Source: Ignavibacteria bacterium
GTDB lineage: Bacteria > Bacteroidota > Ignavibacteria > Tepidaquicellales > OLB5
DNA: 5,671 bases
Assembly (NCBI GenBank): GCA_027492415.1
Contig: JAPUEV010000359.1
Location: forward strand, 1-5,671
Direction: 5' to 3'
Shown: positions 1-5,271 of the stretch, one piece after another
How positions within the stretch are numbered: the first letter of the stretch is position 1
How the letters are laid out: each line of letters begins with the position of its first letter
Program-made: the position numbers and the translations under genes
Notes under the pieces: generated by a model
Database searches by the model: none
What the model was told of the DNA's origin: nothing
Seen by the model: the letters and a program-made list of their open reading frames with translations, nothing else

Positions 1-100
1 GTTTTGTCCATGCTTCATACACCAGCTCCCTGGGTGCATCTATGAGCCGTGAAAAAATCATTTCCTTTTCTGTCAGTAAATTTTGTTCCACTTTTGGCAT
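1..100 (-). CDS. SRPBCC/AHSA1-domain protein, N-terminal fragment (cut by window edge)
   Basis: This is the first 33 codons of a gene that continues beyond the left edge. It starts at an ATG whose complement occupies 98-100. The peptide begins MPKVEQNLLTEKEM and continues into FSRLIDAPRELVYEAWTK. That second block is the signature first beta strand and helix of the AHSA1 (Aha1 C-terminal-like) branch of the START/Bet v1 superfamily: R-x-hydrophobic-x-A-P-x-x-x-V-[FWY]-x-A-W-T. These proteins form a helix-grip cavity that usually binds a hydrophobic ligand. The start lies 27 bp after the MATE stop codon with no terminator between, so the gene is probably the fifth member of the ArsR-led operon. 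The leader is AT-only near the start, without a Shine-Dalgarno sequence. The family call is good. The metal-like or ligand-contacting parts lie outside the window, so nothing can be said of them. Confidence 0.85.
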   Translation of the reverse strand, partial: MPKVEQNLLTEKEMIFSRLIDAPRELVYEAWTK

Positions 101-127
101 AAAATATATATTTATTTTGTTTATGAA

Positions 128-1519
128 TTATACTTTTATATGTTTCCACTTTCCTGCTTTAAAATAATACCATGAAAGTACTGCTACCAGCACCTGAGAA
201 ACAGGGATGGCAATAAATACTCCTGTTGAGCTAAACCCAAATGTATAAGCAAGCAGGTAAGCCAGCGGTACCTGGAAGATCCAGAAACATACAAAATTTA
301 TCAGTGTTGGTGTTTTGGTATCACCTGCACCGTTGAGCGCCTGTGTCATCACCATGCCGATACCGAAAAATATATAACCTGCCCCGATGATCTGCAGGGC
401 ATGAGATCCGTATGCAAGGACAGCGGCATCATCAGTAAATATCCTTACTATCTGCCCGGGAAAGATAAGGAATGTTATCATAACCAGACCCATGAATACA
501 ATATTGTATTTCACAGAGATCATCACGCTTTGTTCTGCTCTTTCAAGCTCCTTAGCTCCAAGATTCTGCCCAACCAGTGTTGCAGCCGCATTGCTTAAAC
601 CCCATGCGGGCAGGAAGAAGAACACCATGTTACGAAAAGCTATCTGGTAACCCGCCGATGCATTTGTGCCCCCGGTTTCAGCAACAAGCCTTGTTAATAC
701 TATCCAGCTGCCGCTTGCAATTAAGAACTGCAATGTAGCTGGCCATGATATATTCACAATAGATTTTACCAAGGCAAAACTAACTTTAAAATATTCTGAG
801 CGTATCTTTAAAAAGCTTTTACCGCCGAATAAATGAAAACACTGGTAAACAACTCCTGCAGTTCTGCCTGTAAGTGTTGCTATAGCAGCTCCTTTAAGAC
901 CGAAATAATGTATGAGAACAGGACAAAGGATAATATTAGTAATACTTGCTATCCAAAGGCTTTTCATTGCCATTGCTGCATTACCTGCACCTCGGAAAAT
1001 TCCGTTTATAAGAAACAGCAGAATGATAACAATATTACCGCCAAGCAGTATCTGAGCAAATATTGTACCTTCAGATACAACTTCAGGGCTTGCACCCATT
1101 AAAGCAAGTATATCACCTGAAAATATTATGCCGAAGATACTAATTATTACAGATATGACAATTGACAGGTTAAGCGACTGAGCACATGCGTGCGCAGCTG
1201 AAGCAGGATCTTTTTCACCAACCCTCCGTGCAATTATAGCCGTAGCCCCTGTGCTTAGCCCTATGGAAATTGAGTATACTATTGTGATAACTGATTCCGT
1301 TAAGCCAACAGTTGCAATTGCGTTCGGACCCAGCTTGCTGACAAAAAACATATCAACAACAGCAAATACACTTTCAAGGCTAAGCTCAAGCATCATTGGT
1401 ATAGCAAGAAGGAAAACCGCTTTATTTATGCTGCCCTGTGTGTAATCATACTCAACGCCTTTTAAGGATTGGACAACAGTATCAAAAATTCTTAATGCTC
1501 TGCTCTTTTTTTGTGACAA
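128..1519 (-). CDS. MATE-family multidrug/toxin efflux transporter
   Basis: A 463-residue inner-membrane transporter of the MATE family, a usual length for it. Members export cationic or aromatic drugs and metabolites in exchange for Na+ or H+. The sequence is a run of hydrophobic segments from about residue 35 to 452, consistent with twelve helices. Its two halves repeat the same motifs. In the N half, GLSTGATAIIARRVGEKD (88-105) and NGIFRGAGNAAMAMK (172-186). In the C half, NAAATLVGQNLGAKELERAE (310-329) and QALNGAGDTKTP (393-404). The family-typical entry DYTQGSINKAVFLLAIPMM spans 25-43. The start is TTG (1517-1519). The only ATG candidates near the N-terminus are Met42 and Met43, inside the first helix, and an in-frame stop lies three codons upstream of the TTG. 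ATT just upstream is a less likely alternative. It follows an SRPBCC gene after 44 bp and precedes another after 27 bp, so it is probably controlled by the ArsR repressor at the operon head. The substrate is unknown. Confidence 0.93.
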   Translation of the reverse strand: MSQKKSRALRIFDTVVQSLKGVEYDYTQGSINKAVFLLAIPMMLELSLESVFAVVDMFFVSKLGPNAIATVGLTESVITIVYSISIGLSTGATAIIARRVGEKDPASAAHACAQSLNLSIVISVIISIFGIIFSGDILALMGASPEVVSEGTIFAQILLGGNIVIILLFLINGIFRGAGNAAMAMKSLWIASITNIILCPVLIHYFGLKGAAIATLTGRTAGVVYQCFHLFGGKSFLKIRSEYFKVSFALVKSIVNISWPATLQFLIASGSWIVLTRLVAETGGTNASAGYQIAFRNMVFFFLPAWGLSNAAATLVGQNLGAKELERAEQSVMISVKYNIVFMGLVMITFLIFPGQIVRIFTDDAAVLAYGSHALQIIGAGYIFFGIGMVMTQALNGAGDTKTPTLINFVCFWIFQVPLAYLLAYTFGFSSTGVFIAIPVSQVLVAVLSWYYFKAGKWKHIKV

Positions 1520-1563
1520 AATAAATTATATGAATATTATGGATTATGGATGAATGTAATTTA

Positions 1564-2064
1564 TTATTTAAAGCTTGTTTCCATTTTATAAAATGCTTCG
1601 TTCCAGATACGCTCTGCCATCTGTTTTAACTCACCTTCAGGTATACCTTCATGAACTAAAGTCAAAATAGTTTTACCTGACTTTTCTATCAGTAATACCG
1701 TAACTTTGATCTCGTCCGGCAGCTCAGTGGAGCTAACGACTGATGGCGGCGGCAGCTTATTTCCATCCTTATCTGAAAATGCGTCTGTGTATACAAGCTT
1801 AACCGGGGCTTCTATTTCAAGATATTCACCTGTTGTCCAGTATTCATTCCCTTTGGGCGAGAGCATACAGAATAAATATTTCCCTCCAACACGCAGGTCA
1901 ATTTTGCAGTAAGGACATGAATAGTTTTCAGGTCCCCACCACTTTTTATAATGTTCTTCAACTGTCCAGGCTTTCCAAACAAGCTCAATTGGTGCTTCAA
2001 ATTCCCTTACAATGACAAGCTTTTTGCTTTGGGTCTCTGTTATTTTTTCTTCTGTAGTTATCAT
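1564..2064 (-). CDS. SRPBCC/AHSA1-domain protein (operon copy 2)
   Basis: A 166-residue cytoplasmic protein of the AHSA1 branch of the START/Bet v1 (SRPBCC) superfamily, full length for a single-domain member. Family landmarks in order: VREFEAPIELVWKAWT (19-34), the KWWGP signature (41-45), IDLRVGGKYLFCM (55-67), TTGEYLEIEAP (77-87), VYTDAFSDKDGN (91-102), and the C-terminal helix WNEAFYKMETSF (154-165), which typically closes the ligand cavity. A C50-P-Y-C53 pair directly follows the WWGP motif, and Cys66 is nearby. The neighbouring copy has the same CPxC arrangement, and the two genes are clear paralogues probably born by tandem duplication. The ATG (2062-2064) has an A-rich leader and no Shine-Dalgarno sequence. 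It lies 38 bp after the preceding SRPBCC gene. The role is inferred as small-molecule binding or modification linked to the MATE pump; the family as a whole has no single proven reaction. Confidence 0.92.
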   Translation of the reverse strand: MITTEEKITETQSKKLVIVREFEAPIELVWKAWTVEEHYKKWWGPENYSCPYCKIDLRVGGKYLFCMLSPKGNEYWTTGEYLEIEAPVKLVYTDAFSDKDGNKLPPPSVVSSTELPDEIKVTVLLIEKSGKTILTLVHEGIPEGELKQMAERIWNEAFYKMETSFK

Positions 2065-2102
2065 TTTAATCTGTTTATAAGTTTGCAGATAAAGTTAATT
2101 TT

Positions 2103-2573
2103 TCAGTTAAAGCTTGCTTCCATTTTATCGATTGATGTATTCCAGCCGATATTTGCTCCTGTAAGATGCTCACCTTCGGGTAATCCCTTATGCAGGATCG
2201 TCATTTCAGTTTTACCGTTAACTTCCTTTAATATTACTGTGACAAGCATTTCCATAGGCACACCTTTCATACCATAAACTTCCGAGGAAACAACATTCCC
2301 TTTCTCGTCTGCAAAACAATCAGTAAAAACGATCTTTTCATTTGGCGTTATTTCTTTGTAAACACCTGTTGCCCATATCTTATTTCCGTTCTCATCCATC
2401 ATACTTGCAAGCCACTTGCCGCCAATTTTGAAATCAATTTCGCAGTCAGGGCAGGTGAATTCTTTGGGTCCCCACCATTGTTTAAAATGCTCTTCATCGC
2501 TCCATACATGCCACACCTGTTCTTTAGAAGCATTGAAGGAACGTACTATTTTTAATTCACTCTGATCGATCAT
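2103..2573 (-). CDS. SRPBCC/AHSA1-domain protein (operon copy 1)
   Basis: A 156-residue single-domain AHSA1/SRPBCC protein immediately downstream of the ArsR regulator (15-bp gap). Landmarks: IVRSFNASKEQVWHVWS (9-25), QWWGP (32-36), IDFKIGGKWLASM (46-58), ATGVYKEITPNEKIVFTDCF (68-87), LHKGLPEGEH (127-136) and a closing helix WNTSIDKMEASF (144-155). It shares the same sequence blocks as the next gene, including the CPxC motif after WWGP (C41-P-D-C44), the IVFTD/LVYTD strand and the KMExSF ending, so the two are paralogues. The pairing of an ArsR-type repressor with an adjacent AHSA1 gene is a recurring arrangement in bacteria. In this family the protein is thought to bind a hydrophobic ligand in a helix-grip cavity; the ligand here is unknown. 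The start is ATG (2571-2573) with an A/T-only leader. Function is confident only at fold level. Confidence 0.92.
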   Translation of the reverse strand: MIDQSELKIVRSFNASKEQVWHVWSDEEHFKQWWGPKEFTCPDCEIDFKIGGKWLASMMDENGNKIWATGVYKEITPNEKIVFTDCFADEKGNVVSSEVYGMKGVPMEMLVTVILKEVNGKTEMTILHKGLPEGEHLTGANIGWNTSIDKMEASFN

Positions 2574-2588
2574 AATATATTTATTTAA

Positions 2589-2909
2589 TTATTGTTTTTT
2601 ATTCTGTAATTTTTTCAGGTACTCTTCAAGTGAATCAAGCTTTTGGTTCCACAATTTCCTGTACTGCTCCACCCAGTCTGATACCACAGCAAGCTTTTCC
2701 ATTTTAGCATGGCAGTAGCGCTCACGCCCGTGCTGTTTTATTTCAACAAGCCCTGCTTCGCGTAAGATCTTAATATGCTTATAGACTGCAGCGCGGCTGA
2801 TATCAAAATTTCCTGATACGGCATTCACATTAAGTGATTTATAAGCTATCATACCAAGTATTTCACGCCTGGTAGGATCGGCAATTGCCTGAAATACATC
2901 TCTATTCAT
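2589..2909 (-). CDS. ArsR-type winged-helix transcriptional repressor
   Basis: A 106-residue winged helix-turn-helix protein, the usual size for ArsR/SmtB-type regulators. The N-terminal signature FQAIADPTRREILGMI (6-21) is diagnostic. The helix-turn-helix spans about 26-52, with recognition helix SRAAVYKHIKILREAGLV (38-55). The beta wing is IKQHGRERYCHA (57-68). A C-terminal amphipathic helix with spaced Trp/Tyr (WVEQYRKLW, 79-87) probably serves dimerisation. The metal-binding CxC box of classical arsenic/cadmium sensors is absent from the helix before the HTH, and Cys66 is the only cysteine, so metal sensing by that site is unlikely. It belongs with the subgroup that accompanies AHSA1 genes. 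It heads the operon, and two GAAACC-based operator-like sites lie 14-60 bp upstream of its ATG, so autorepression is the natural inference. The inducer is unknown, possibly a ligand of the downstream SRPBCC proteins. Confidence 0.93.
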   Translation of the reverse strand: MNRDVFQAIADPTRREILGMIAYKSLNVNAVSGNFDISRAAVYKHIKILREAGLVEIKQHGRERYCHAKMEKLAVVSDWVEQYRKLWNQKLDSLEEYLKKLQNKKQ

Positions 2910-2922
2910 AATATTTTATATT

Positions 2923-2969
2923 TATATGAAACCTTATGGTTGCAAATATATATGAAACCTTTTGGTTTC
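2923..2969. promoter_or_regulatory. Twin operator-like sites for the ArsR-type repressor
   Basis: Two copies of TATATGAAACCTTwTGGTT occur at 2923-2941 and 2949-2967, matching at 18 of 19 positions, 26 bp apart (about two and a half helical turns). The right copy is the better palindrome: GAAACC (2954-2959), a TTTT spacer, GGTTTC (2964-2969). The left copy keeps AACC (2930-2933) and GGTT (2938-2941) around TTAT. One site sits between the -35 and -10 elements and the other over the predicted transcription start. Dyad sites of this size suit a dimeric winged-helix repressor. That the adjacent ArsR-type protein binds here is inference from position. Confidence 0.65.
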
Positions 2970-2973
2970 GCAA
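2943..2973 (-). promoter_or_regulatory. Predicted promoter of the arsR-SRPBCC-MATE operon
   Basis: On the minus strand, TTGCGA (2968-2973) is separated by exactly 17 bp from TATATTTG (2943-2950). This matches both a housekeeping -35/-10 pair (TTGACA, TATAAT) and the Bacteroidota -7 consensus TAnnTTTG. The start of transcription would fall near 2936-2939, about 30 nt before the ArsR ATG at 2909. The spacer is filled by the palindrome GAAACC-TTTT-GGTTTC, so a bound repressor would block RNA polymerase directly. The promoter is predicted by eye only. Confidence 0.6.
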
Positions 2974-2981
2974 GTGAAATT

Positions 2982-3003
2982 AAAAAATTATTTTAATAAA
3001 ATA
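2982..3003 (-). terminator. Possible weak terminator after the methyltransferase gene
   Basis: Downstream of the methyltransferase stop codon the minus strand contains a perfect 15-bp A/T palindrome, TATTTTATTAAAATA (2989-3003), followed by a run of six T (2982-2987). As RNA it would give a six-pair A-U stem, a three-base loop and a U-tract. The stem has no G-C pairs, so the hairpin would be weak and may simply reflect the AT-rich spacer. Confidence 0.3.
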
Positions 3004-3037
3004 TTGTTTTATATTCCGTTAGGGTTTTTAATATTTG

Positions 3038-3799
3038 TTATTTTTCTGCAACGATAAGTCGTATTGCGCCTTCATATTTTGGCTGTGTTCTGAAATGACC
3101 GTATTTTTTATCCCATTTTCCTGTTTCCAGATCAGATCTTAATTTCTCAACAGCTTTTTGTTCAGTTTCAGGTGGTAAAAAATCCCAGAAAGATTGTGAC
3201 CTTCTGACGCTTTCCTGCAGGAAGGCTTCGGGCTTGCCGTAGAATGCTTCATTGAAGCCATCAATACAATCATAAGGAACCTGTACTTTATCTACAGTAC
3301 AAAAACCGCCCAAGGTTTCGGTAATGAAATCAATTTTTGGTGATCGTGCCTTATCAACTTCAGCCATTTCAGGGCAGTATTCAGCCAGCCAGAATTCACC
3401 AACCTTATCGGGATCGAATGTCATTACCACCACCCGGTTTTTTGTTACACGCTTCATTTCCAGTAGTCCCTTTTTAATATCAGGCCAGTGGTGAATCGTA
3501 AGAATTGCCATAGAAGCATCAAAAGTATCATCATCAAATGGCAGGTCATCTGCAAATGCTTCGACTGCTTTAACTTTATCAGCTCCTCTTTGTTCACGCA
3601 TTAATTTTGAGGGCTCAACTGCCGTTACCTTACGGTCAACAGGTTCATATGAGCCGGAACCTGCACCGACATTCAGCACTGTTTTAGCATCACCCAGTGC
3701 TTTATTTATGTATTCAAATATAAAAGGATCCGTTTGCCTGTGACGGGTATACTTAACATTCTGCTTATCGTAGCTGTATTCTGTGCTTTTAATTTCCAT
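3038..3799 (-). CDS. Class I SAM-dependent methyltransferase (Methyltransf_11-like)
   Basis: A 253-residue soluble methyltransferase with a Rossmann-type S-adenosylmethionine fold. Motif I is VLNVGAGSGSYEP (41-53), the glycine-rich SAM loop. Motif II ends in the acidic residue of VTAVEPS (58-64), which should contact the SAM ribose. The third strand region carries AFADDLPFDDDTFD (81-94), and motif IV/post-motif is ASMAILTIHHWPD (95-107), typical of the ubiquinone/menaquinone-type small-molecule methyltransferases. The C-terminal half (about 130-253) is the variable substrate-binding part, so the acceptor cannot be named. A nucleic-acid or protein target is not indicated. Start is ATG (3797-3799), 40 bp downstream of the low-GC GxxExxY gene. 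GC in sampled lines is about 45%, like normal genes here. It probably forms its own unit or is read through from upstream; the 128-bp spacer after it holds the operon promoter of the ArsR gene. Confidence 0.9.
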   Translation of the reverse strand: MEIKSTEYSYDKQNVKYTRHRQTDPFIFEYINKALGDAKTVLNVGAGSGSYEPVDRKVTAVEPSKLMREQRGADKVKAVEAFADDLPFDDDTFDASMAILTIHHWPDIKKGLLEMKRVTKNRVVVMTFDPDKVGEFWLAEYCPEMAEVDKARSPKIDFITETLGGFCTVDKVQVPYDCIDGFNEAFYGKPEAFLQESVRRSQSFWDFLPPETEQKAVEKLRSDLETGKWDKKYGHFRTQPKYEGAIRLIVAEK

Positions 3800-3839
3800 G
3801 TTTTTATCTCAGGCAAACCTGCAATGGCTCAAATAATTT

Positions 3840-4217
3840 TTAAAGGTTATTTACAATTCTTTTGATTCCATCTTTTATAAGGTTGGTATTAAAATTAATA
3901 AGTAAACCCAGTTTAATACCTGTTAATTTTAAATATGTTAATAACTGCTTGTGGTGAACCGCTTTTACTGTTTCAACTGATTTGATTTCAATAATTACTT
4001 TATTTTCTACAATAATATCTGCAATAAAACCAATATCCAATGCCAGATTTTCATATGAAAAACCAATTACTTTTTGTCTTTCAATATTCAGCTTATTTTT
4101 TATAAGTTCATGGCACAACACTTCTTCGTAAACAGATTCTAATAACCCGGGTCCCAAACTATTATGAATCTTAAAGCAGCAATCTACAATAATTCCGGAT
4201 AACTCGTTTTCAGTCAT
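3840..4217 (-). CDS. GxxExxY protein (PD-(D/E)xK nuclease-like, PDDEXK_3 family)
   Basis: A 125-residue protein of the widespread but functionally uncharacterised GxxExxY family. The name-giving motif is seen as GLLESVY (24-30) within LGPGLLESVYEEVL. The nuclease-like core follows: an acidic residue in FIADIIV (Asp67), then VIIEIKS (74-80) with Glu77 and Lys79, giving a complete D...ExK set, and a downstream QLLTYLKL helix (91-98). So the catalytic residues of a PD-(D/E)xK fold look intact, though no substrate or activity is established for the family. I chose ATG at 4215-4217, giving MTENELSGIIVD, the usual family start, rather than the in-frame TTG two codons upstream. Its GC is about 28% (106 of 377 bases by hand), far below its neighbours. 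It is preceded by ATTAATAA repeats and a 115-bp inverted repeat. Both facts suggest acquisition by transfer, perhaps as a small mobile cassette. Confidence 0.92.
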   Translation of the reverse strand: MTENELSGIIVDCCFKIHNSLGPGLLESVYEEVLCHELIKNKLNIERQKVIGFSYENLALDIGFIADIIVENKVIIEIKSVETVKAVHHKQLLTYLKLTGIKLGLLINFNTNLIKDGIKRIVNNL

Positions 4218-4222
4218 TATCA

Positions 4223-4250
4223 ATTAATAAAGATTAATAAAAATTAATAA
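4223..4250. repeat. Three ATTAATAA direct repeats at 10-bp spacing
   Basis: ATTAATAA occurs at 4223-4230, 4233-4240 and 4243-4250, an exact 10-bp period close to one helical turn. The array begins 5 bp upstream of the GxxExxY ATG, so it would fall in the leader or promoter of that gene. It may be a protein-binding array, a phased bend, or slippage in AT-rich DNA; sequence alone does not decide. Confidence 0.6.
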
Positions 4251-4276
4251 TTTTATGTAATAATATTTTAAGAAAA

Positions 4277-4391
4277 TTTCACGCAGAGACGCTAAGGCGC
4301 TTAAGACAGAATAAATCGTAATATTAAATATTTAAAGAATGTTTTTTAAATAGTTGAGGTATTCTTTGCTGCTTTGCGTCTTTGCGTGAAA
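4277..4391. repeat. 115-bp inverted repeat with tandem ACGCAAAG-type octamers in its arms
   Basis: The left arm starts TTTCACGCAGAGACGCTAAG (4277-4296). The right arm, read on the minus strand, starts TTTCACGCAAAGACGCAAAG (4391 back to 4372). These match at 18 of 20 positions and continue more loosely for another ten. Each arm is itself a short tandem array: right arm ACGCAAAG (4380-4387), ACGCAAAG (4372-4379), CAGCAAAG (4364-4371); left arm ACGCAGAG (4281-4288), ACGCTAAG (4289-4296), GCGCTTAAG (4297-4305). The AT-rich centre contains a second inverted pair, AAAGAAT (4334-4340) and ATTCTTT (4361-4367), and the palindrome TTAAATATTTAA (4324-4335). The element ends 6 bp from the HIT stop codon, so as RNA it could also act as a 3' hairpin for that gene. 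Confidence 0.8.
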
Positions 4392-4397
4392 ATACTG

Positions 4398-4841
4398 TTA
4401 ACCCATTTCATTATTTAGTTTATTGCATAATTCAATGATCTTTTCTTTGCTAACACACTCTGCTCCCGTCACCCTTAAATATTTAAATACTTTTGCGCCG
4501 GTATTTCCATCATCAAAATCTTTGGTTTTGGGTATCACATGAAAATGAATATGGCGGAAACCTTCCATCTCAGCAAAGCAGCAGGAATATTCTTTTTGGG
4601 AATCCAGCAATTTGTGAAGTGCATTCACAAGGCGGTAATTTAATTCACCAAGCTCCATCCATTCTTCACGGGTAAGCTCATGAAGCTTTTCCGAGTGGCG
4701 CTTTAACACAATTACTACCCATCCAAGTAAACCTGTGGGGTAGACGTGCTCAACCAGCCAGTAATTACCTTCATAAATAGTATCAGCAGGACTTATCCTT
4801 TTAACACCGCTGTTAGAAAGACATGATAAACACTCACTCAT
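4398..4841 (-). CDS. HIT-family protein (histidine-triad nucleotide hydrolase/transferase)
   Basis: A 147-residue histidine-triad protein. The active-site motif is H97-I-H99-F-H101-V-I-P, an intact H-x-H-x-H-x-x, in which the middle His normally attacks the alpha-phosphate of a nucleotide. An N-terminal C4-x-x-C7 pair and His49 (KRHSEKLHELT) match the zinc-binding set of many bacterial HIT proteins. GLLGWVVIVLKRH (38-50) is the core strand ahead of that histidine. Members hydrolyse dinucleoside polyphosphates, adenylyl-amidates or similar; the exact substrate here is not predictable. The segment 107-127 (KDFDDGNTGAKVFKYLRVTGA) is longer than in Hint-type proteins. Start is ATG (4839-4841) with no clear Shine-Dalgarno sequence. 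The gene stands alone: 78 bp of AT-rich spacer upstream, without a convincing promoter by eye, and the inverted-repeat element starting 6 bp after the stop. Confidence 0.9.
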   Translation of the reverse strand: MSECLSCLSNSGVKRISPADTIYEGNYWLVEHVYPTGLLGWVVIVLKRHSEKLHELTREEWMELGELNYRLVNALHKLLDSQKEYSCCFAEMEGFRHIHFHVIPKTKDFDDGNTGAKVFKYLRVTGAECVSKEKIIELCNKLNNEMG

Positions 4842-4919
4842 ACAGGTAATTTACAAACTGAAAAATTAATATTAAAGATATTTTTATATTGTAAAGGGTT
4901 AATTTTATCTTAAGTACGT

Positions 4920-5174
4920 TTACTGCAGCTTGCCGTAGTGCAGATCTGAAACCGGGAAGCTCATTTCTGTATTCTTCCATATCAGGTTGCCATCAACAAC
5001 AAAAAACTTTTTAAATTTACCCTTATCCAGATATTTATTAATATTGGGTATATGTGATTTTATCATATACGGCTCGAAGTTAACGGTTTGTTTGCTTTGG
5101 TCGCTGAATGTAATTTCTATTGAGTATCCTGTGGTGTAATGCGCTTCAGTTATCCTGATAAGATCAGTTTCCAT
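4920..5174 (-). CDS. DUF2442 domain protein
   Basis: An 84-residue protein matching the DUF2442 pattern. An N-terminal beta hairpin, AHYTTGYSIEITFSDQSKQTVNFEP (residues 11-35), alternates hydrophobic residues. A middle helix region follows, then FKKFFVVDGNLIWKNTEMSFPVSDLHYGK (54-82), where D-G-x-[LI]-x-W followed by a D-[LI]-x-[YF] ending is the family hallmark. Its function is not established. In many genomes DUF2442 genes sit next to DUF4160 or helix-turn-helix genes in toxin-antitoxin-like or phage-type pairs. No such partner is present here, so this copy appears solitary. The start is ATG (5172-5174). An AGGA (5180-5183) five bases upstream is a possible ribosome-binding site, one of only two in the window. 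The 97-bp spacer upstream contains no promoter I can support. Confidence 0.8.
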   Translation of the reverse strand: METDLIRITEAHYTTGYSIEITFSDQSKQTVNFEPYMIKSHIPNINKYLDKGKFKKFFVVDGNLIWKNTEMSFPVSDLHYGKLQ

Positions 5175-5271
5175 TTTTTTCCTGCTTTCAGATTGTTATG
5201 TGCATAATATAGCGAACTATAGATGCTTAAACTATCTAAATCACTGCAGCAATAGCTTAAAAACAGCGTGT

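Noticed and set aside
401..1445. Plus-strand open frames opposite the MATE gene
   Set aside because: They are low-complexity products antisense to a clear twelve-helix transporter with intact motifs.
1536..1549. Tandem ATTATGG x2 in the spacer before the MATE gene
   Set aside because: Two seven-base copies in AT-rich DNA are easily due to chance, with no link to a start or promoter.
1706..2277. Several 60-108-codon plus-strand and alternative minus-strand frames across the SRPBCC genes
   Set aside because: They overlap paralogous, well-conserved SRPBCC frames and encode no recognisable pattern; they are shadow frames.
2589..2909. Classical arsenic or heavy-metal sensor reading of the ArsR-type gene
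   Set aside because: The CxC metal box is missing, the only cysteine is Cys66 in the wing, and no arsenate reductase or arsenite pump gene is nearby.
3810..3821. CAGG-CAAA-CCTG hairpin between the GxxExxY and methyltransferase genes
   Set aside because: It has only four base pairs and no T-run immediately after it, so it is too weak to call a terminator or operator.
4218..4223. TTG start two codons upstream of the GxxExxY ATG
   Set aside because: The ATG gives the usual family N-terminus MTENEL, and no ribosome-binding signal favours the TTG.
4842..4919. TTTACA with AT-rich downstream hexamers as a promoter for the HIT gene
   Set aside because: Several overlapping alternatives fit equally poorly (spacings 15-18) and none has a TAnnTTTG element, so no call was made.
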